Below are positions 27,406 through 36,582 of a stretch of DNA of 64,000 nucleotides, piece after piece. Below the pieces are notes generated by a model. That model did not search any database and was not told the origin of the DNA. It was given only the letters and a program-made list of their open reading frames with translations. A program made the position numbers and the translations under genes. Each line of letters begins with the position of its first letter. Within the stretch, counting starts at the first letter, position 1. The DNA is from Paenibacillus kyungheensis. Its GTDB lineage: Bacteria; Bacillota; Bacilli; Paenibacillales; Paenibacillaceae. The stretch lies in contig NZ_CP117416.1 of NCBI RefSeq assembly GCF_028606985.1, forward strand, positions 4,527,001 through 4,591,000, in the 5' to 3' direction.

Positions 27406-29241
27406 TTAACGAATCGTATTCAAATAATCGCCTAACTTTTCGAGGAAATAAGTAATATCTTGATGATCAATCTCCCCAATATTAGCAATACGGAAAGAAG
27501 ATAATTTACCAATTTTACCTGGATAAATCGTAATCCCATAACGATATAAATAATCGTGCATTTGATCAAAATCGTATCCATCTATAGTCGGTTCTTGAAT
27601 CGTCGTAATAATTTTGGAATGATGCTCTAATGGCACTAGATATTGAAGCTCTAATTGATCCAAGCCTGCAATCAACGTTTCCCATGAATGTGTATACCGC
27701 TGATATCGCTCTGCTATACCTTCTTGTTGTGTCTCGATAATAGCTTGCTTCAATGCATAAAAGGTTTGAACAGGTGGAGTAAAACGCATCTGTCCTGTTT
27801 TTTCAAAATATTCGTATTGTCGATATAAATTGAGATAATAGTTACGAGGAGTATGGTTTTGTAACGCTTGCAGTTTGGCGCGGTTCGCAATCACAAAACT
27901 AATACCCGCCATTCCTTGCAAATTTTTATTCGAACTGGATATCAAAAACGAAATATGACTGTGAAGCATATCAATAGGAATAGCACCATACGAACTCATC
28001 GCATCCGCTATCAGATCTATATTATAACGTGCACATAGTTGACCCAGCTTATGGATATCATTTAAAATGCCACTGGTTGTTTCGTGATGCACAACTGCTA
28101 CATGTGTAAATACATTAGAGTTATGTTGTAATACCTGTTCAATCTCGTCAAAAGCTAATGGCATAATAGGAGAACTAGCGAACACCTCATGATCGATTCC
28201 ATAAGCGCCTACAATCTCAGCCATACGTTCACCATAAGCACCATTACTAATAATCAACAATTTACCTTCACCTACAACAGAACTAAGCACAGCTTCTACA
28301 GCAGCAGTTCCAGATCCACCAAATAATACAGTCGTAAATTGATCTATAGGTGCGACAAAAGAAGTCAATTGATCTGCTGTCCATTTCATCAATTCACCAA
28401 ATTCGGTTTCACGCGGGCAAATATCAGGGATCACTTGAGCTAATTTTACAGTATCCGTTGTAGTCGCCGGTCCTGGATTAAGTAAAATATTGCGCCGAAC
28501 TGGAAAAGACTGCTCTGTGATATGTTGCAATTTAGGGTAAATGTCTTGCTTTGCACGCACTAGATGTTCTTCAGTATCAATTTCACACCATACATAATGC
28601 TCTATTTTTTGAACTAGCAATGGTTTGTTTTTACTTACAGCCACTAATGCTTGTTCATAATCCCATTTCCAGTGCTGGGCAAATACCTCTGCTGACCACT
28701 GGCACATGCGTTTGTACGTATCTATTGAAATTTTGCAAATACCTACAAGTTCAGCATCAGCGCTTTTTAATACAGATAACTGTTTAGACATATTAACGAG
28801 AAAATGATTATGATCATATTCAATATAGACTTCATCGTTGGAATGAGTTGTGCCACTAGCTAGAATAATATCTTGCGTAGAATCGTGTAGTAGATATTTT
28901 AATCCTGATGGATCATACAATAAATCAGACTCCAATAATAGAAAATCTGAGTCTAGCGTATCTCTCATCTGGTATAACGTGTACATACTACCGCTATCTT
29001 GATAGTCTTTGTTATGGACACAATTGATTTGAGGATATTTCCCAGCCAATTCTTCATAAAACGCCGAAAGGTATCCTGTTCCTATCACAATATGCGTTAT
29101 CCCGGAAGCAATTAATTGTTGGATAGAACGTTCGACTATAGCAAGCCCGTCGATTTCAACAAATCCTTTAGGTTGATGAGTTGTGCGTTCTTTTAATCGG
29201 CTACCTAACCCTGCTGCTACAATAACGGCTGTATTTACCAT
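27406..29241 (-). CDS. aepZ: Cytidylyltransferase - 2-aminoethylphosphonate transaminase fusion
   Basis: 611 aa, two domains. Residues 1-235 are a sugar-nucleotidyltransferase-type domain with an intact loop VIVAAGLGSRLKERTTHQPK and acidic ESDLLYD, like the CTP:phosphonate cytidylyltransferase PntC. Residues 250-611 are a PLP class V transaminase: phosphate-loop FGGSGTAAVEA, Asp413 in DAMSSYG, PLP lysine K439 in SSNKNLQG; this is the AEP:pyruvate transaminase family run in the synthetic direction from phosphonoacetaldehyde. The fusion would make AEP and activate it to CMP-AEP. Last gene of the cassette; overlaps the methyltransferase stop by 7 nt. Confidence 0.9.
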   Translation of the reverse strand: MVNTAVIVAAGLGSRLKERTTHQPKGFVEIDGLAIVERSIQQLIASGITHIVIGTGYLSAFYEELAGKYPQINCVHNKDYQDSGSMYTLYQMRDTLDSDFLLLESDLLYDPSGLKYLLHDSTQDIILASGTTHSNDEVYIEYDHNHFLVNMSKQLSVLKSADAELVGICKISIDTYKRMCQWSAEVFAQHWKWDYEQALVAVSKNKPLLVQKIEHYVWCEIDTEEHLVRAKQDIYPKLQHITEQSFPVRRNILLNPGPATTTDTVKLAQVIPDICPRETEFGELMKWTADQLTSFVAPIDQFTTVLFGGSGTAAVEAVLSSVVGEGKLLIISNGAYGERMAEIVGAYGIDHEVFASSPIMPLAFDEIEQVLQHNSNVFTHVAVVHHETTSGILNDIHKLGQLCARYNIDLIADAMSSYGAIPIDMLHSHISFLISSSNKNLQGMAGISFVIANRAKLQALQNHTPRNYYLNLYRQYEYFEKTGQMRFTPPVQTFYALKQAIIETQQEGIAERYQRYTHSWETLIAGLDQLELQYLVPLEHHSKIITTIQEPTIDGYDFDQMHDYLYRYGITIYPGKIGKLSSFRIANIGEIDHQDITYFLEKLGDYLNTIR

Positions 29242-29927
29242 TTCTCAATCACCACATTAAATCGAAATTTGTTGTTACCGTAATTCTGAATCTGTTGATC
29301 ACTAGATTGAACAGTGACATGTTTACCTTGCATAAGTTGCTCTACAAAATTGCGATCGTAAAACAAATGATCCAACCCTTTGTACTTTTCTTCGTATTCT
29401 CCTTCAGATAGAGCACCTTTACGAATCGCTAATGCTTCCTCTTCAAAAGCAATATCATTCAGATCGAGTAAAATCACTCTTTTGTTCGCTTTCGCATACA
29501 TACGTTCAATCACTTGTGTAGCATACGTTAACGAAGGAAAATATTGAAAAACGCTATTCGCGATCACAACATCATAGGCGTGAGTTAGATCCAATTGTAA
29601 AGCTTCTTGAACCTCAAAGTTCATCGCTGGCATTACCATATTTGCAATTTCGATCAGACTAGCAGAATAATCGATTCCACCTACAGCATGTCCTTGTTGA
29701 TAAAAAGGATACAAAAATGCTCCACTACCACAACCAATTTCGTAAATCGAATCATCAGGAGAAATCTGTGCTAATTGAGTGACATATGCCGTATAAGCTA
29801 GCCAATCAGGCGCAGCAATTTTGCCTGCACCTGAATTAAAACCATCTGCTTCAATTAAAAATTGTAAATCTTGTTTTTCTGCTGGAAGTTGTCGGGTACG
29901 TGACCAAATCTCTTTCCAATCAGCCAT
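29235..29927 (-). CDS. Class I SAM-dependent methyltransferase
   Basis: 230 aa. Motif I IYEIGCGSGAFLYP at about residues 60-73, with GIDYSASLIEIA (motif II acid) and DVVIANSVFQYF (motif IV) following. It sits between phosphonopyruvate decarboxylase and the AEP transaminase with overlaps at both ends (8 and 7 nt), so it belongs to the same translationally coupled set. By context it may methylate AEP (for example on nitrogen) or the glycan. The substrate is not readable from sequence. Confidence 0.85.
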   Translation of the reverse strand: MADWKEIWSRTRQLPAEKQDLQFLIEADGFNSGAGKIAAPDWLAYTAYVTQLAQISPDDSIYEIGCGSGAFLYPFYQQGHAVGGIDYSASLIEIANMVMPAMNFEVQEALQLDLTHAYDVVIANSVFQYFPSLTYATQVIERMYAKANKRVILLDLNDIAFEEEALAIRKGALSEGEYEEKYKGLDHLFYDRNFVEQLMQGKHVTVQSSDQQIQNYGNNKFRFNVVIEKW

Positions 29928-31056
29928 TGATATACTTCACCAGCCTTTCTTTCACTTCGTAAGGCTTAATACTCGGACGACTCAAATTATCTTTCGCACC
30001 TTTGATCGTTGGTATATAGATGAATGTAAGTTGCGGCTGTTGTTGCCATAATGTAATCGCTGCTTCTAATTGCTCGGTGGTATAGACCACTTCAACATGA
30101 CGATATCCACATCCAGCAGCGATCGCAGCAAAATCGATCGTTGCTGATACGGTATCTTGACCACCTGTAGAATCGTGACACTGGTTATCTAATACAACAT
30201 GTAGCATATTGGAAGGCCCGTATTGTCCGTTCGTCGCTAGATTACCCATTCTCATTAATAAAGCGCCATCTCCATCGATAGCTATAACTTTTTTGGAAGG
30301 TTGTGCTAATGATACTCCTAGCCCGAGTGAACTGATACAGCCCATTGAGCCTACCATATACAAATTTTGAGCAGAATCTTCTACTTCATATAGTTCTCTA
30401 CCTGTAAATCCAGTAGTCGCTAATTGAATCGAACTGGCATCTTTTAAGCGATTAATAGTATCCAATACTTGAAATCGAGTGAGTCTTGGAGATTCCGTAT
30501 CAGTAGGACGATTTATAATACTAGGTTGATGAGTGAAGACATGTGTAGATTGTTGTAATGCTTCTTTGTTAAATGTTCCTTTTTTAACTACAAAAAAGAA
30601 GGTCTGATTTTGAGCAATATAATTATCTGCCTGTTGCAATTGAATCTGTGCTTCTTCCCATTCATCAGCAAGATAAGCCCACTTCACCTGCATAAGATCT
30701 AGCATTTGAGTAGTAATCTGTCCCATCAACTCATGTTGAGGTTCATCGGCTACTCCTGCTTCTCCGCGCAGACTGACAAATCCAAGCACAGGTAATTTAA
30801 AGGTATAATTTAATGACGTAAGCGGCGAGACTGCATTGGTTAGACCTGAATTCTGCATCAATACGACAGCTTTGCGTCCTCCCAAATAGGCTCCACTAGC
30901 AATAGCAACAGCATCACCTTCATTAGCAGCTCCTACATAATCACATTCATTAATCGCATAATTGATGAGGTCTTTGAGAAAAGAACAAGGTACACCTGTA
31001 AAAAAATCGAACCCCAATCGCTTTAACTCTTCACCAAAAACTTTTGTTTCGATCAC
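29920..31056 (-). CDS. ppd: Phosphonopyruvate decarboxylase
   Basis: ThDP enzyme turning phosphonopyruvate into phosphonoacetaldehyde, the irreversible step that pulls the PEP mutase reaction. 378 aa, the usual size. N-terminal PYR domain starts with [17 protein letters not shown] and carries [14 protein letters not shown] (catalytic Glu); the C-terminal PP domain has the ThDP motif [17 protein letters not shown] with the downstream [14 protein letters not shown] typical of Ppd. ATGA overlap with pepM. Confidence 0.95.
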   Translation of the reverse strand: MIETKVFGEELKRLGFDFFTGVPCSFLKDLINYAINECDYVGAANEGDAVAIASGAYLGGRKAVVLMQNSGLTNAVSPLTSLNYTFKLPVLGFVSLRGEAGVADEPQHELMGQITTQMLDLMQVKWAYLADEWEEAQIQLQQADNYIAQNQTFFFVVKKGTFNKEALQQSTHVFTHQPSIINRPTDTESPRLTRFQVLDTINRLKDASSIQLATTGFTGRELYEVEDSAQNLYMVGSMGCISSLGLGVSLAQPSKKVIAIDGDGALLMRMGNLATNGQYGPSNMLHVVLDNQCHDSTGGQDTVSATIDFAAIAAGCGYRHVEVVYTTEQLEAAITLWQQQPQLTFIYIPTIKGAKDNLSRPSIKPYEVKERLVKYING

Positions 31057-32651
31057 AGCAGTTCACCCGCTTTTTGCAAATCAACAATGCTATCAATATT
31101 CAGCCAATCCCCTTTAATAAATTTGATAGCTATAGGATGCTCTTTAACTAATTCATTAAAAAGATCTACTACTGTTAATTGATTAAAATTCGATTGTTGT
31201 GCTAATTGATCTAATATGGCTTTAACCGCTTCAGCACCTTTTTGCGAGACTTTCCATAATCCAATAAACTCTCCATTAAATGAGTTGTAATCGTTAGACT
31301 CGCTAATACTAACAAGCTTCACAGCAGTCGAATACATATTACGTGAGTACGGCTTTTCAGACACTACCAAATCTTGAGGCTTACCAGACAATTCAGGATC
31401 AGCATCGACTACAATCGTAATATCATTTTCATCATTCAATAGATCATTTAAAATATAATTTTTGTAGATAATATCTCCGTAACTGATTAGAGTAGCGCTA
31501 CCTGCTATTTTGTCTTTAGCGAGATATAAAGAACTCAACTCTTGTGTAGAAGCATAGTGATCATTATCTATCGTGGCGATATTATTTAACGCGATTTGGT
31601 CTTTAGCAAATCCACGCACGACAGCAATATCTTTAATACCTACTTTGTTAAGATCATCAATTTGTCTACTTAATATAGGTTTGCCATTCACTTTTAACAT
31701 CGTTTTCGGTGTATCTTTGGTCAGTTCACCCAGGCTACCTTGACTCGCTGCCAAAATAACAGCATTAATCTTTTTGCCGGATGTTGGCAAATATCGTTTT
31801 TCTGCTTCTTTTAATTCATCTGCTCCTTGTAAGCTGAACACTTCAGAAACAGTTGTAATTTTGCCTTCAACATTGATCAAGGATTGATCGCGATAAATTT
31901 GTTGGACTGTTTGTTGCATCGATTGAATAGCAGAACGAAGAGTATGGTTCGCCCAGATTACCATATTGATCCCCATATCTCTAAATTGATCGGTAGGTGT
32001 TGAGTAATATTTGGTCGGTACAATCACGATGGGATGGCGATTGCCCCATTCTTTCATAAAGGCTTCAATATCTGAACTATCCGCCTTTTTACTGTGTACC
32101 AAAATTGCATCTGCTCCTGCTAACCGATACGCTTCTGCACGGCGTAAAGCTTCATCCAATCCCCAACCAGCAATAAAAGATTCTAAACGTGCGACTACGC
32201 AAAAATCGTCATCAAGTTGTGTTTCTTTAGCCGCTTGAATTTTGCCACAAAATTCTTCGATATCTGCTAAAGGTTGTGTTTCTCCAGAAATAAAAGAGTT
32301 GGTTTTAGGGAATAATTTATCTTCAATACATACACCAGCTACTCCGCGTTGTTCTAACTTACGTACTAATCTGCGCATGTTGTTGAAGTTACCATAACCG
32401 GTATCACCATCTAGTAAAATAGGAAGAGATGTTGCATCATTCATATATTCCATTACATCAAGAACTTGCGTCCATGAAGCTTCGTTGTTGTCCCGTACAC
32501 CTAGAGAAGCAGAAATTGTCAATCCACTTCCCCAGATCCCTTTGAATCCTGCTTCTTCTACAATTTTGGCAGATATTCCGTTATGAGCTTCCATAATAAA
32601 ATCAAGTTCAGAGCTAGTAATCATTTGTTTGAGCATTTGCGTTTTTTTCAT
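31053..32651 (-). CDS. pepM: Phosphoenolpyruvate mutase fused to a nucleotidyltransferase-like domain
   Basis: 532 aa. Residues 1-290 are PEP mutase, which makes the C-P bond: DGDTGYGN at 81-88 (metal site) and the diagnostic EDK-X5-NS at 110-119. Residues 295-532 are a nucleotidyltransferase-like domain. Its signature loop reads [17 protein letters not shown]: compared with LAAGxGSRLxxxTxxxPK, a Gly is Ser, the Arg is absent and one residue is missing, so activity of this domain is doubtful. A second, intact nucleotidyltransferase is fused to the transaminase. First phosphonate gene, 52 bp after the TPR protein. Confidence 0.93.
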   Translation of the reverse strand: MKKTQMLKQMITSSELDFIMEAHNGISAKIVEEAGFKGIWGSGLTISASLGVRDNNEASWTQVLDVMEYMNDATSLPILLDGDTGYGNFNNMRRLVRKLEQRGVAGVCIEDKLFPKTNSFISGETQPLADIEEFCGKIQAAKETQLDDDFCVVARLESFIAGWGLDEALRRAEAYRLAGADAILVHSKKADSSDIEAFMKEWGNRHPIVIVPTKYYSTPTDQFRDMGINMVIWANHTLRSAIQSMQQTVQQIYRDQSLINVEGKITTVSEVFSLQGADELKEAEKRYLPTSGKKINAVILAASQGSLGELTKDTPKTMLKVNGKPILSRQIDDLNKVGIKDIAVVRGFAKDQIALNNIATIDNDHYASTQELSSLYLAKDKIAGSATLISYGDIIYKNYILNDLLNDENDITIVVDADPELSGKPQDLVVSEKPYSRNMYSTAVKLVSISESNDYNSFNGEFIGLWKVSQKGAEAVKAILDQLAQQSNFNQLTVVDLFNELVKEHPIAIKFIKGDWLNIDSIVDLQKAGELL

Positions 32652-32703
32652 AGTTATTTCATCCTTGTCTTTAAGTTAGTGGTAAGTCTCAAACAATATC
32701 TGA

Positions 32704-34752
32704 TTAAAATTTAGCATTGCTCTGAACATGTTCCCATATGATCTGTTCATAATAATCTGCTCGATCTGCAAGTGCTTCTGTTTCGTCTTCCCCTGTCACT
32801 TTGTTAATCAATCGAAGAGTGTACTGATTAAGATCAATTAAGCCATCGTTTTGAATAGCCGTTCCGTTCTCAAAGTAAACATGATGCGTATCATCGGTCA
32901 AAGCTGCTTTATAGGTCTGATTTGGATGAATCGCTTCTGTATAAGTAAATGTTCGAGCGCTATCGCCACCGAATATGACAGGCAATTGACCATCAATCTC
33001 TGTTGCAGCTGGCAATTGAGCTAAATGAAGCAGGGTTGGTAAAATATCTATTGTAGCCATCAATTCATTAGATGTTCCAACTGGTGTAGATCCACCTTTG
33101 ATCATTAATGGAACTTTGCGTCTACTTTCGTTAAGTAAAATATCTGTATTTTCTAAAAAAGACTGTCCATGATCTGAATGTAAAACAATTAAAACCTCTT
33201 CATCTTGATAATTGTTATTAAAGTACTCATATAATGTATTCAAATAAAAATCAATTCGTTTGATTTCATTGATATATTTATCATGTTTATTGGTGTCAAA
33301 AGGAGTAAGTACTGTTGTTGGACCTTTAGTATCTCGTTTCACTCTTTCACTAATATCAAGCTGTACTTGAGTCATTAAGTTTTGATCAATATCATCAGGA
33401 ACATGATGTAGATCTGCAAGTGATATCCATAAGAAATTATTTTTTCCTTTAAATGCTTCCAGATGTTCTAAGGTTTCACTAACAATATTGGCAGTATCCA
33501 TACCACCACTCATAAAGTTTTTATAAATAATACGGTCAAATCCTTTATGATAACCATGTGCTGGAGTAACACGCCAATCTCCACCGATTTGAGTCGTCAT
33601 ATAACCAGCTTCTTTAAAATACTCTTGCATCATTTTATTGTTGCTTGCAAAATCATAATTGAAATCTGGATGAAAAATATGATGATTGGTTGTATATTTT
33701 CCTGTATACATACTCGCTACACTTGGAAATGTCCATTCGCTAGTAGCGTAACAATCATTGGTGATAAAGCTATTTTTGAAGTAGTTATACGTATTAGGCA
33801 TTAATTCTGATAAGTGATGTTTCTGTATAAATGCACCGGATACACCATCAACAAAGATATTAACAACTAATTTTTTAGATAGAGGACTGTCTGTGATAGA
33901 TAAAGGTTTCCCAATAAAGACAGGTTTATCCGTTTTTATTTTCAAAGTACCAGTCTCATTAAATCTTAAATATTGATGTGAATTGTAAAATAAATCGTTA
34001 TTTGCAAAAGAATATACTTTTTTATTAAGTTCAAAACTAAGGCTAGTCTGTGTATCTAAAACAGAAACAGGCAAAATAGTAGGTTGATCTAATATAATCT
34101 CGTGATGGGAGGAGTACACATTTCCCGGAAGTGTTTCTGTAGCATAATCAAATCTATTTTTTTGATCCACATTATGAATATTGAAGCTCTTATACATATT
34201 AGTCATGTAAGGATTAACAGTGTCTGAAGCCATCAATTGGCGTATTGTACTTTGTTGATAAGCATCTAAAGGAAAAGAACGATAATCTTTTTCTTGAAGC
34301 AGACGATTACCTAGATTGAAAATTTTTACTAATTCATTAGGTTCATTTTCATATACTTCTTTTAATAGCAAGTTCATACGATTGATATAAGTTTCAGCAA
34401 GATCACGCTCTTCTTTAGTTTTGGAGAATTTATGAGCTTGAATGTAATAGCAGAGACTCATCTCTAATTTGGTTTGCATTTCGTAGACTATCCCTGCATT
34501 CAAATTGATATCAAAATGAAAAGGATATTCTTTTAAGCCTTGTAGAAGAACAGCTTCAGCTTTTTGATATTCTCCTAATTGAAAATAAGCGTTACTTTTG
34601 ATTGAGATTAGATGAGCATCACTGTTCGATTTTTCGTATTTTTCGATATTATTTTGTAAATTTACTACATTGTTGTTTTCAAAATCTGTTTTGATATCTT
34701 GATATAGTGCAGATAAATAATGAATACTTTGTTGAATTGGATATTTTCTCAT
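32704..34752 (-). CDS. TPR + alkaline-phosphatase-superfamily protein (putative phospho- or phosphonotransferase)
   Basis: 682 aa. Residues about 15-130 form TPR-like helical repeats (AYFQLGEYQKAEAVLLQGL; NAGIVYEMQTKLEMSLCYY). Residues about 295-620 are a sulfatase/phosphatase-superfamily domain: metal Asp302 (FVDG), candidate nucleophile Thr341 in EWTFPS, Asp447/His449 (ADLHH), and Asp527-His528-Gly (HSDHG). Sulfatases carry Cys or Ser there; Thr is usual in lipoteichoic acid synthase and phosphoethanolamine transferases, so transfer of a phospho or phosphono group is plausible. No signal peptide or membrane helix: cytosolic. It stands between the nonulosonate and phosphonate genes, suggesting AEP attachment. 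Confidence 0.8.
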   Translation of the reverse strand: MRKYPIQQSIHYLSALYQDIKTDFENNNVVNLQNNIEKYEKSNSDAHLISIKSNAYFQLGEYQKAEAVLLQGLKEYPFHFDINLNAGIVYEMQTKLEMSLCYYIQAHKFSKTKEERDLAETYINRMNLLLKEVYENEPNELVKIFNLGNRLLQEKDYRSFPLDAYQQSTIRQLMASDTVNPYMTNMYKSFNIHNVDQKNRFDYATETLPGNVYSSHHEIILDQPTILPVSVLDTQTSLSFELNKKVYSFANNDLFYNSHQYLRFNETGTLKIKTDKPVFIGKPLSITDSPLSKKLVVNIFVDGVSGAFIQKHHLSELMPNTYNYFKNSFITNDCYATSEWTFPSVASMYTGKYTTNHHIFHPDFNYDFASNNKMMQEYFKEAGYMTTQIGGDWRVTPAHGYHKGFDRIIYKNFMSGGMDTANIVSETLEHLEAFKGKNNFLWISLADLHHVPDDIDQNLMTQVQLDISERVKRDTKGPTTVLTPFDTNKHDKYINEIKRIDFYLNTLYEYFNNNYQDEEVLIVLHSDHGQSFLENTDILLNESRRKVPLMIKGGSTPVGTSNELMATIDILPTLLHLAQLPAATEIDGQLPVIFGGDSARTFTYTEAIHPNQTYKAALTDDTHHVYFENGTAIQNDGLIDLNQYTLRLINKVTGEDETEALADRADYYEQIIWEHVQSNAKF

Positions 34753-34785
34753 AACTTCTCATCTCGATTCTTCTCAATATATAGC

Positions 34786-35925
34786 TTAGAAAATATCTTT
34801 CAACTGTTGCACAATAAATTCTTGTTGTTGTAAAGACATATTAGTATCAGAAGGTAAGCAAATCCCTTGATTAAATAAGGTGGCACTGATATCTTGTTCT
34901 TGATGTGTATAGTAAGCACACTCTTGAAATAAAGGTTGTAGATGTAATGGTTTCCATACAGGTCTAGACTCAATATTGTAGGTCTCTAAATGAGTAATAA
35001 TATCGCTGACTGACACAGACGATTGCTTCGGATCAATCCAAGCAGTAGTTAACCAACGTGTAGATTTTCCAAAAGAGGTTTCTGGCATAAATTGAATACT
35101 TTGAATTGTTGATAGTTCATTTTGATAGTAGTCAAATATATTCCTTTTTTGTACAATCCGTTCATTTAATATTTGAAGCTGACCTCTACCTATTCCAGCA
35201 AGGATATTGCTAAGTCTATAATTATATCCAAGTTGACTATGCTGATAATGTTTCGCTTGATCTCTAGCTTGAGTAGCATAGAATCTTGCTTTTTCTAGCA
35301 GTGATAAATCTTCCGAAACCAACATACCTCCACCCGAAGTGGTTATAATTTTATTGCCGTTAAAAGAGAAAATACCGAACTTACCTAAAGTTCCACTCAT
35401 TTGCTGTTTATATGTAGCTCCCAAAGATTCTGCGGCATCTTCTACAATTGGAACTTCATATGCATCACATATCGCTTTCAAACGATCATAATCTGCACTT
35501 TGTCCATATAGATTCACAATAATAACAGCTTTAGGTTTTTTGCCTTTAGCTGCGTATTCTGTAAGAGCTTGTTCTAATGCTACTGGCGACATATTCCAAC
35601 TATCTGGCTCTGAATCAATAAATACAGGTGTAGCTGACTGATACAAAATAGGATTAGCACTTGCAATAAAAGTAAGCGAAGAACAAAATACGATATCGTC
35701 TCTGCTTATATCTAGTAAAATTAAGGCAAGGTGAATAGCTGCTGTACCTGAGCTCAAAGCAACTGCTCCTGCAATGCCTACATAACTCGCTATCTCTTCT
35801 TCGAAAGAATCTACATTTTTACCAAGTGGTGCAACCCAATTGCTATCAAAAGCTTCTGTAATATACTGTTGTTCCAGTCCACTCATATGTGGAGAAGACA
35901 AGTAAATTCTTTCACGATCTGCCAT
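34786..35925 (-). CDS. legC: DegT/DnrJ-type PLP aminotransferase (LegC/PglE-like)
   Basis: 379 aa. Adds the 4-amino group to the UDP-4-keto-6-deoxy-GlcNAc product of the dehydratase. N-terminal YLSSPHMSGLEQQYITEAF and WVAPLGKNVDSFE, SSGTAAIHLAL phosphate loop, VEDAAESLGA and PLP lysine in FSFNGNKIITTSGGG are those of the bacillosamine/legionaminate aminotransferases. Six bp after the acetyltransferase gene. Confidence 0.9.
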   Translation of the reverse strand: MADRERIYLSSPHMSGLEQQYITEAFDSNWVAPLGKNVDSFEEEIASYVGIAGAVALSSGTAAIHLALILLDISRDDIVFCSSLTFIASANPILYQSATPVFIDSEPDSWNMSPVALEQALTEYAAKGKKPKAVIIVNLYGQSADYDRLKAICDAYEVPIVEDAAESLGATYKQQMSGTLGKFGIFSFNGNKIITTSGGGMLVSEDLSLLEKARFYATQARDQAKHYQHSQLGYNYRLSNILAGIGRGQLQILNERIVQKRNIFDYYQNELSTIQSIQFMPETSFGKSTRWLTTAWIDPKQSSVSVSDIITHLETYNIESRPVWKPLHLQPLFQECAYYTHQEQDISATLFNQGICLPSDTNMSLQQQEFIVQQLKDIF

Positions 35926-35931
35926 ACTTAC

Positions 35932-36570
35932 TCATCCTTTATCCTTTAAATTTTTAATCATTTTCGCCGGGCACCCTACTGCTACAATCTCATCTGGCAA
36001 ATCAGAAAGAACGCACGAAGAAGCGCCTACAATAGTATCTTTACCGACATGAACACCTGGAATCAGACTAGCAGCTATACCAATATGTGTACGTTCACCA
36101 ATAGATACTCCACCCGCAGTATGAACACCAGGAGATAAATGAACATAATCTGCAATAGAGCAGTCATGATCTACTGTAGTCGCAGTATTTAAAATAGTAT
36201 GCTTGCCGATTACACTATCTGCATTTACTACTACATTGGGCATCATAACTGTTCCTTCACCAATCGTGACTTCAGAACCGATAATTGCACTAGGATGAAT
36301 TGCTGTTCCCCATTTTATATTGAAATATTCTAACTGTTTGACAATATTCATTCGAATATTATTATTCCCGATAGCTACTAGAAATCGAGCATCTGGATAA
36401 TCTTTAACAATTCGTTTGATATCTTCACTTTTTCCTAGTACAGGAATACCTTTAAATTCCTTGGCCTTAAAATAATCATCGACAACTCCAATAATCATTT
36501 CGTGATTGGCATGCAAAATATCTATAATTACTTTTGCATGACCGCCCGCTCCATAGATGATATAACTCAA
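35932..36570 (-). CDS. legH: Sugar N-acyltransferase, left-handed beta-helix (LegH/PglD/NeuD-like)
   Basis: 212 aa. N-terminal Rossmann-like domain (IIYGAGGHAKVIIDIL) followed from about residue 95 by hexapeptide repeats (AIHPSAIIGSEVTIGEGT, LNTATTVDHDCSIADYVHLSPG) with the catalytic His in VDHD. Expected to acetylate the 4-amino group to give UDP-2,4-diacetamido-2,4,6-trideoxyglucose. O-acetylation of the final sugar is the alternative. Confidence 0.88.
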   Translation of the reverse strand: MSYIIYGAGGHAKVIIDILHANHEMIIGVVDDYFKAKEFKGIPVLGKSEDIKRIVKDYPDARFLVAIGNNNIRMNIVKQLEYFNIKWGTAIHPSAIIGSEVTIGEGTVMMPNVVVNADSVIGKHTILNTATTVDHDCSIADYVHLSPGVHTAGGVSIGERTHIGIAASLIPGVHVGKDTIVGASSCVLSDLPDEIVAVGCPAKMIKNLKDKG

Positions 36571-36582
36571 AAATTACACTCC

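Noticed and set aside
32704-34752. Plain sulfatase annotation
   Set aside because: Thr rather than Cys/Ser stands at the nucleophile position and the usual CxPSR motif is absent, so a sulfatase call would mislead.
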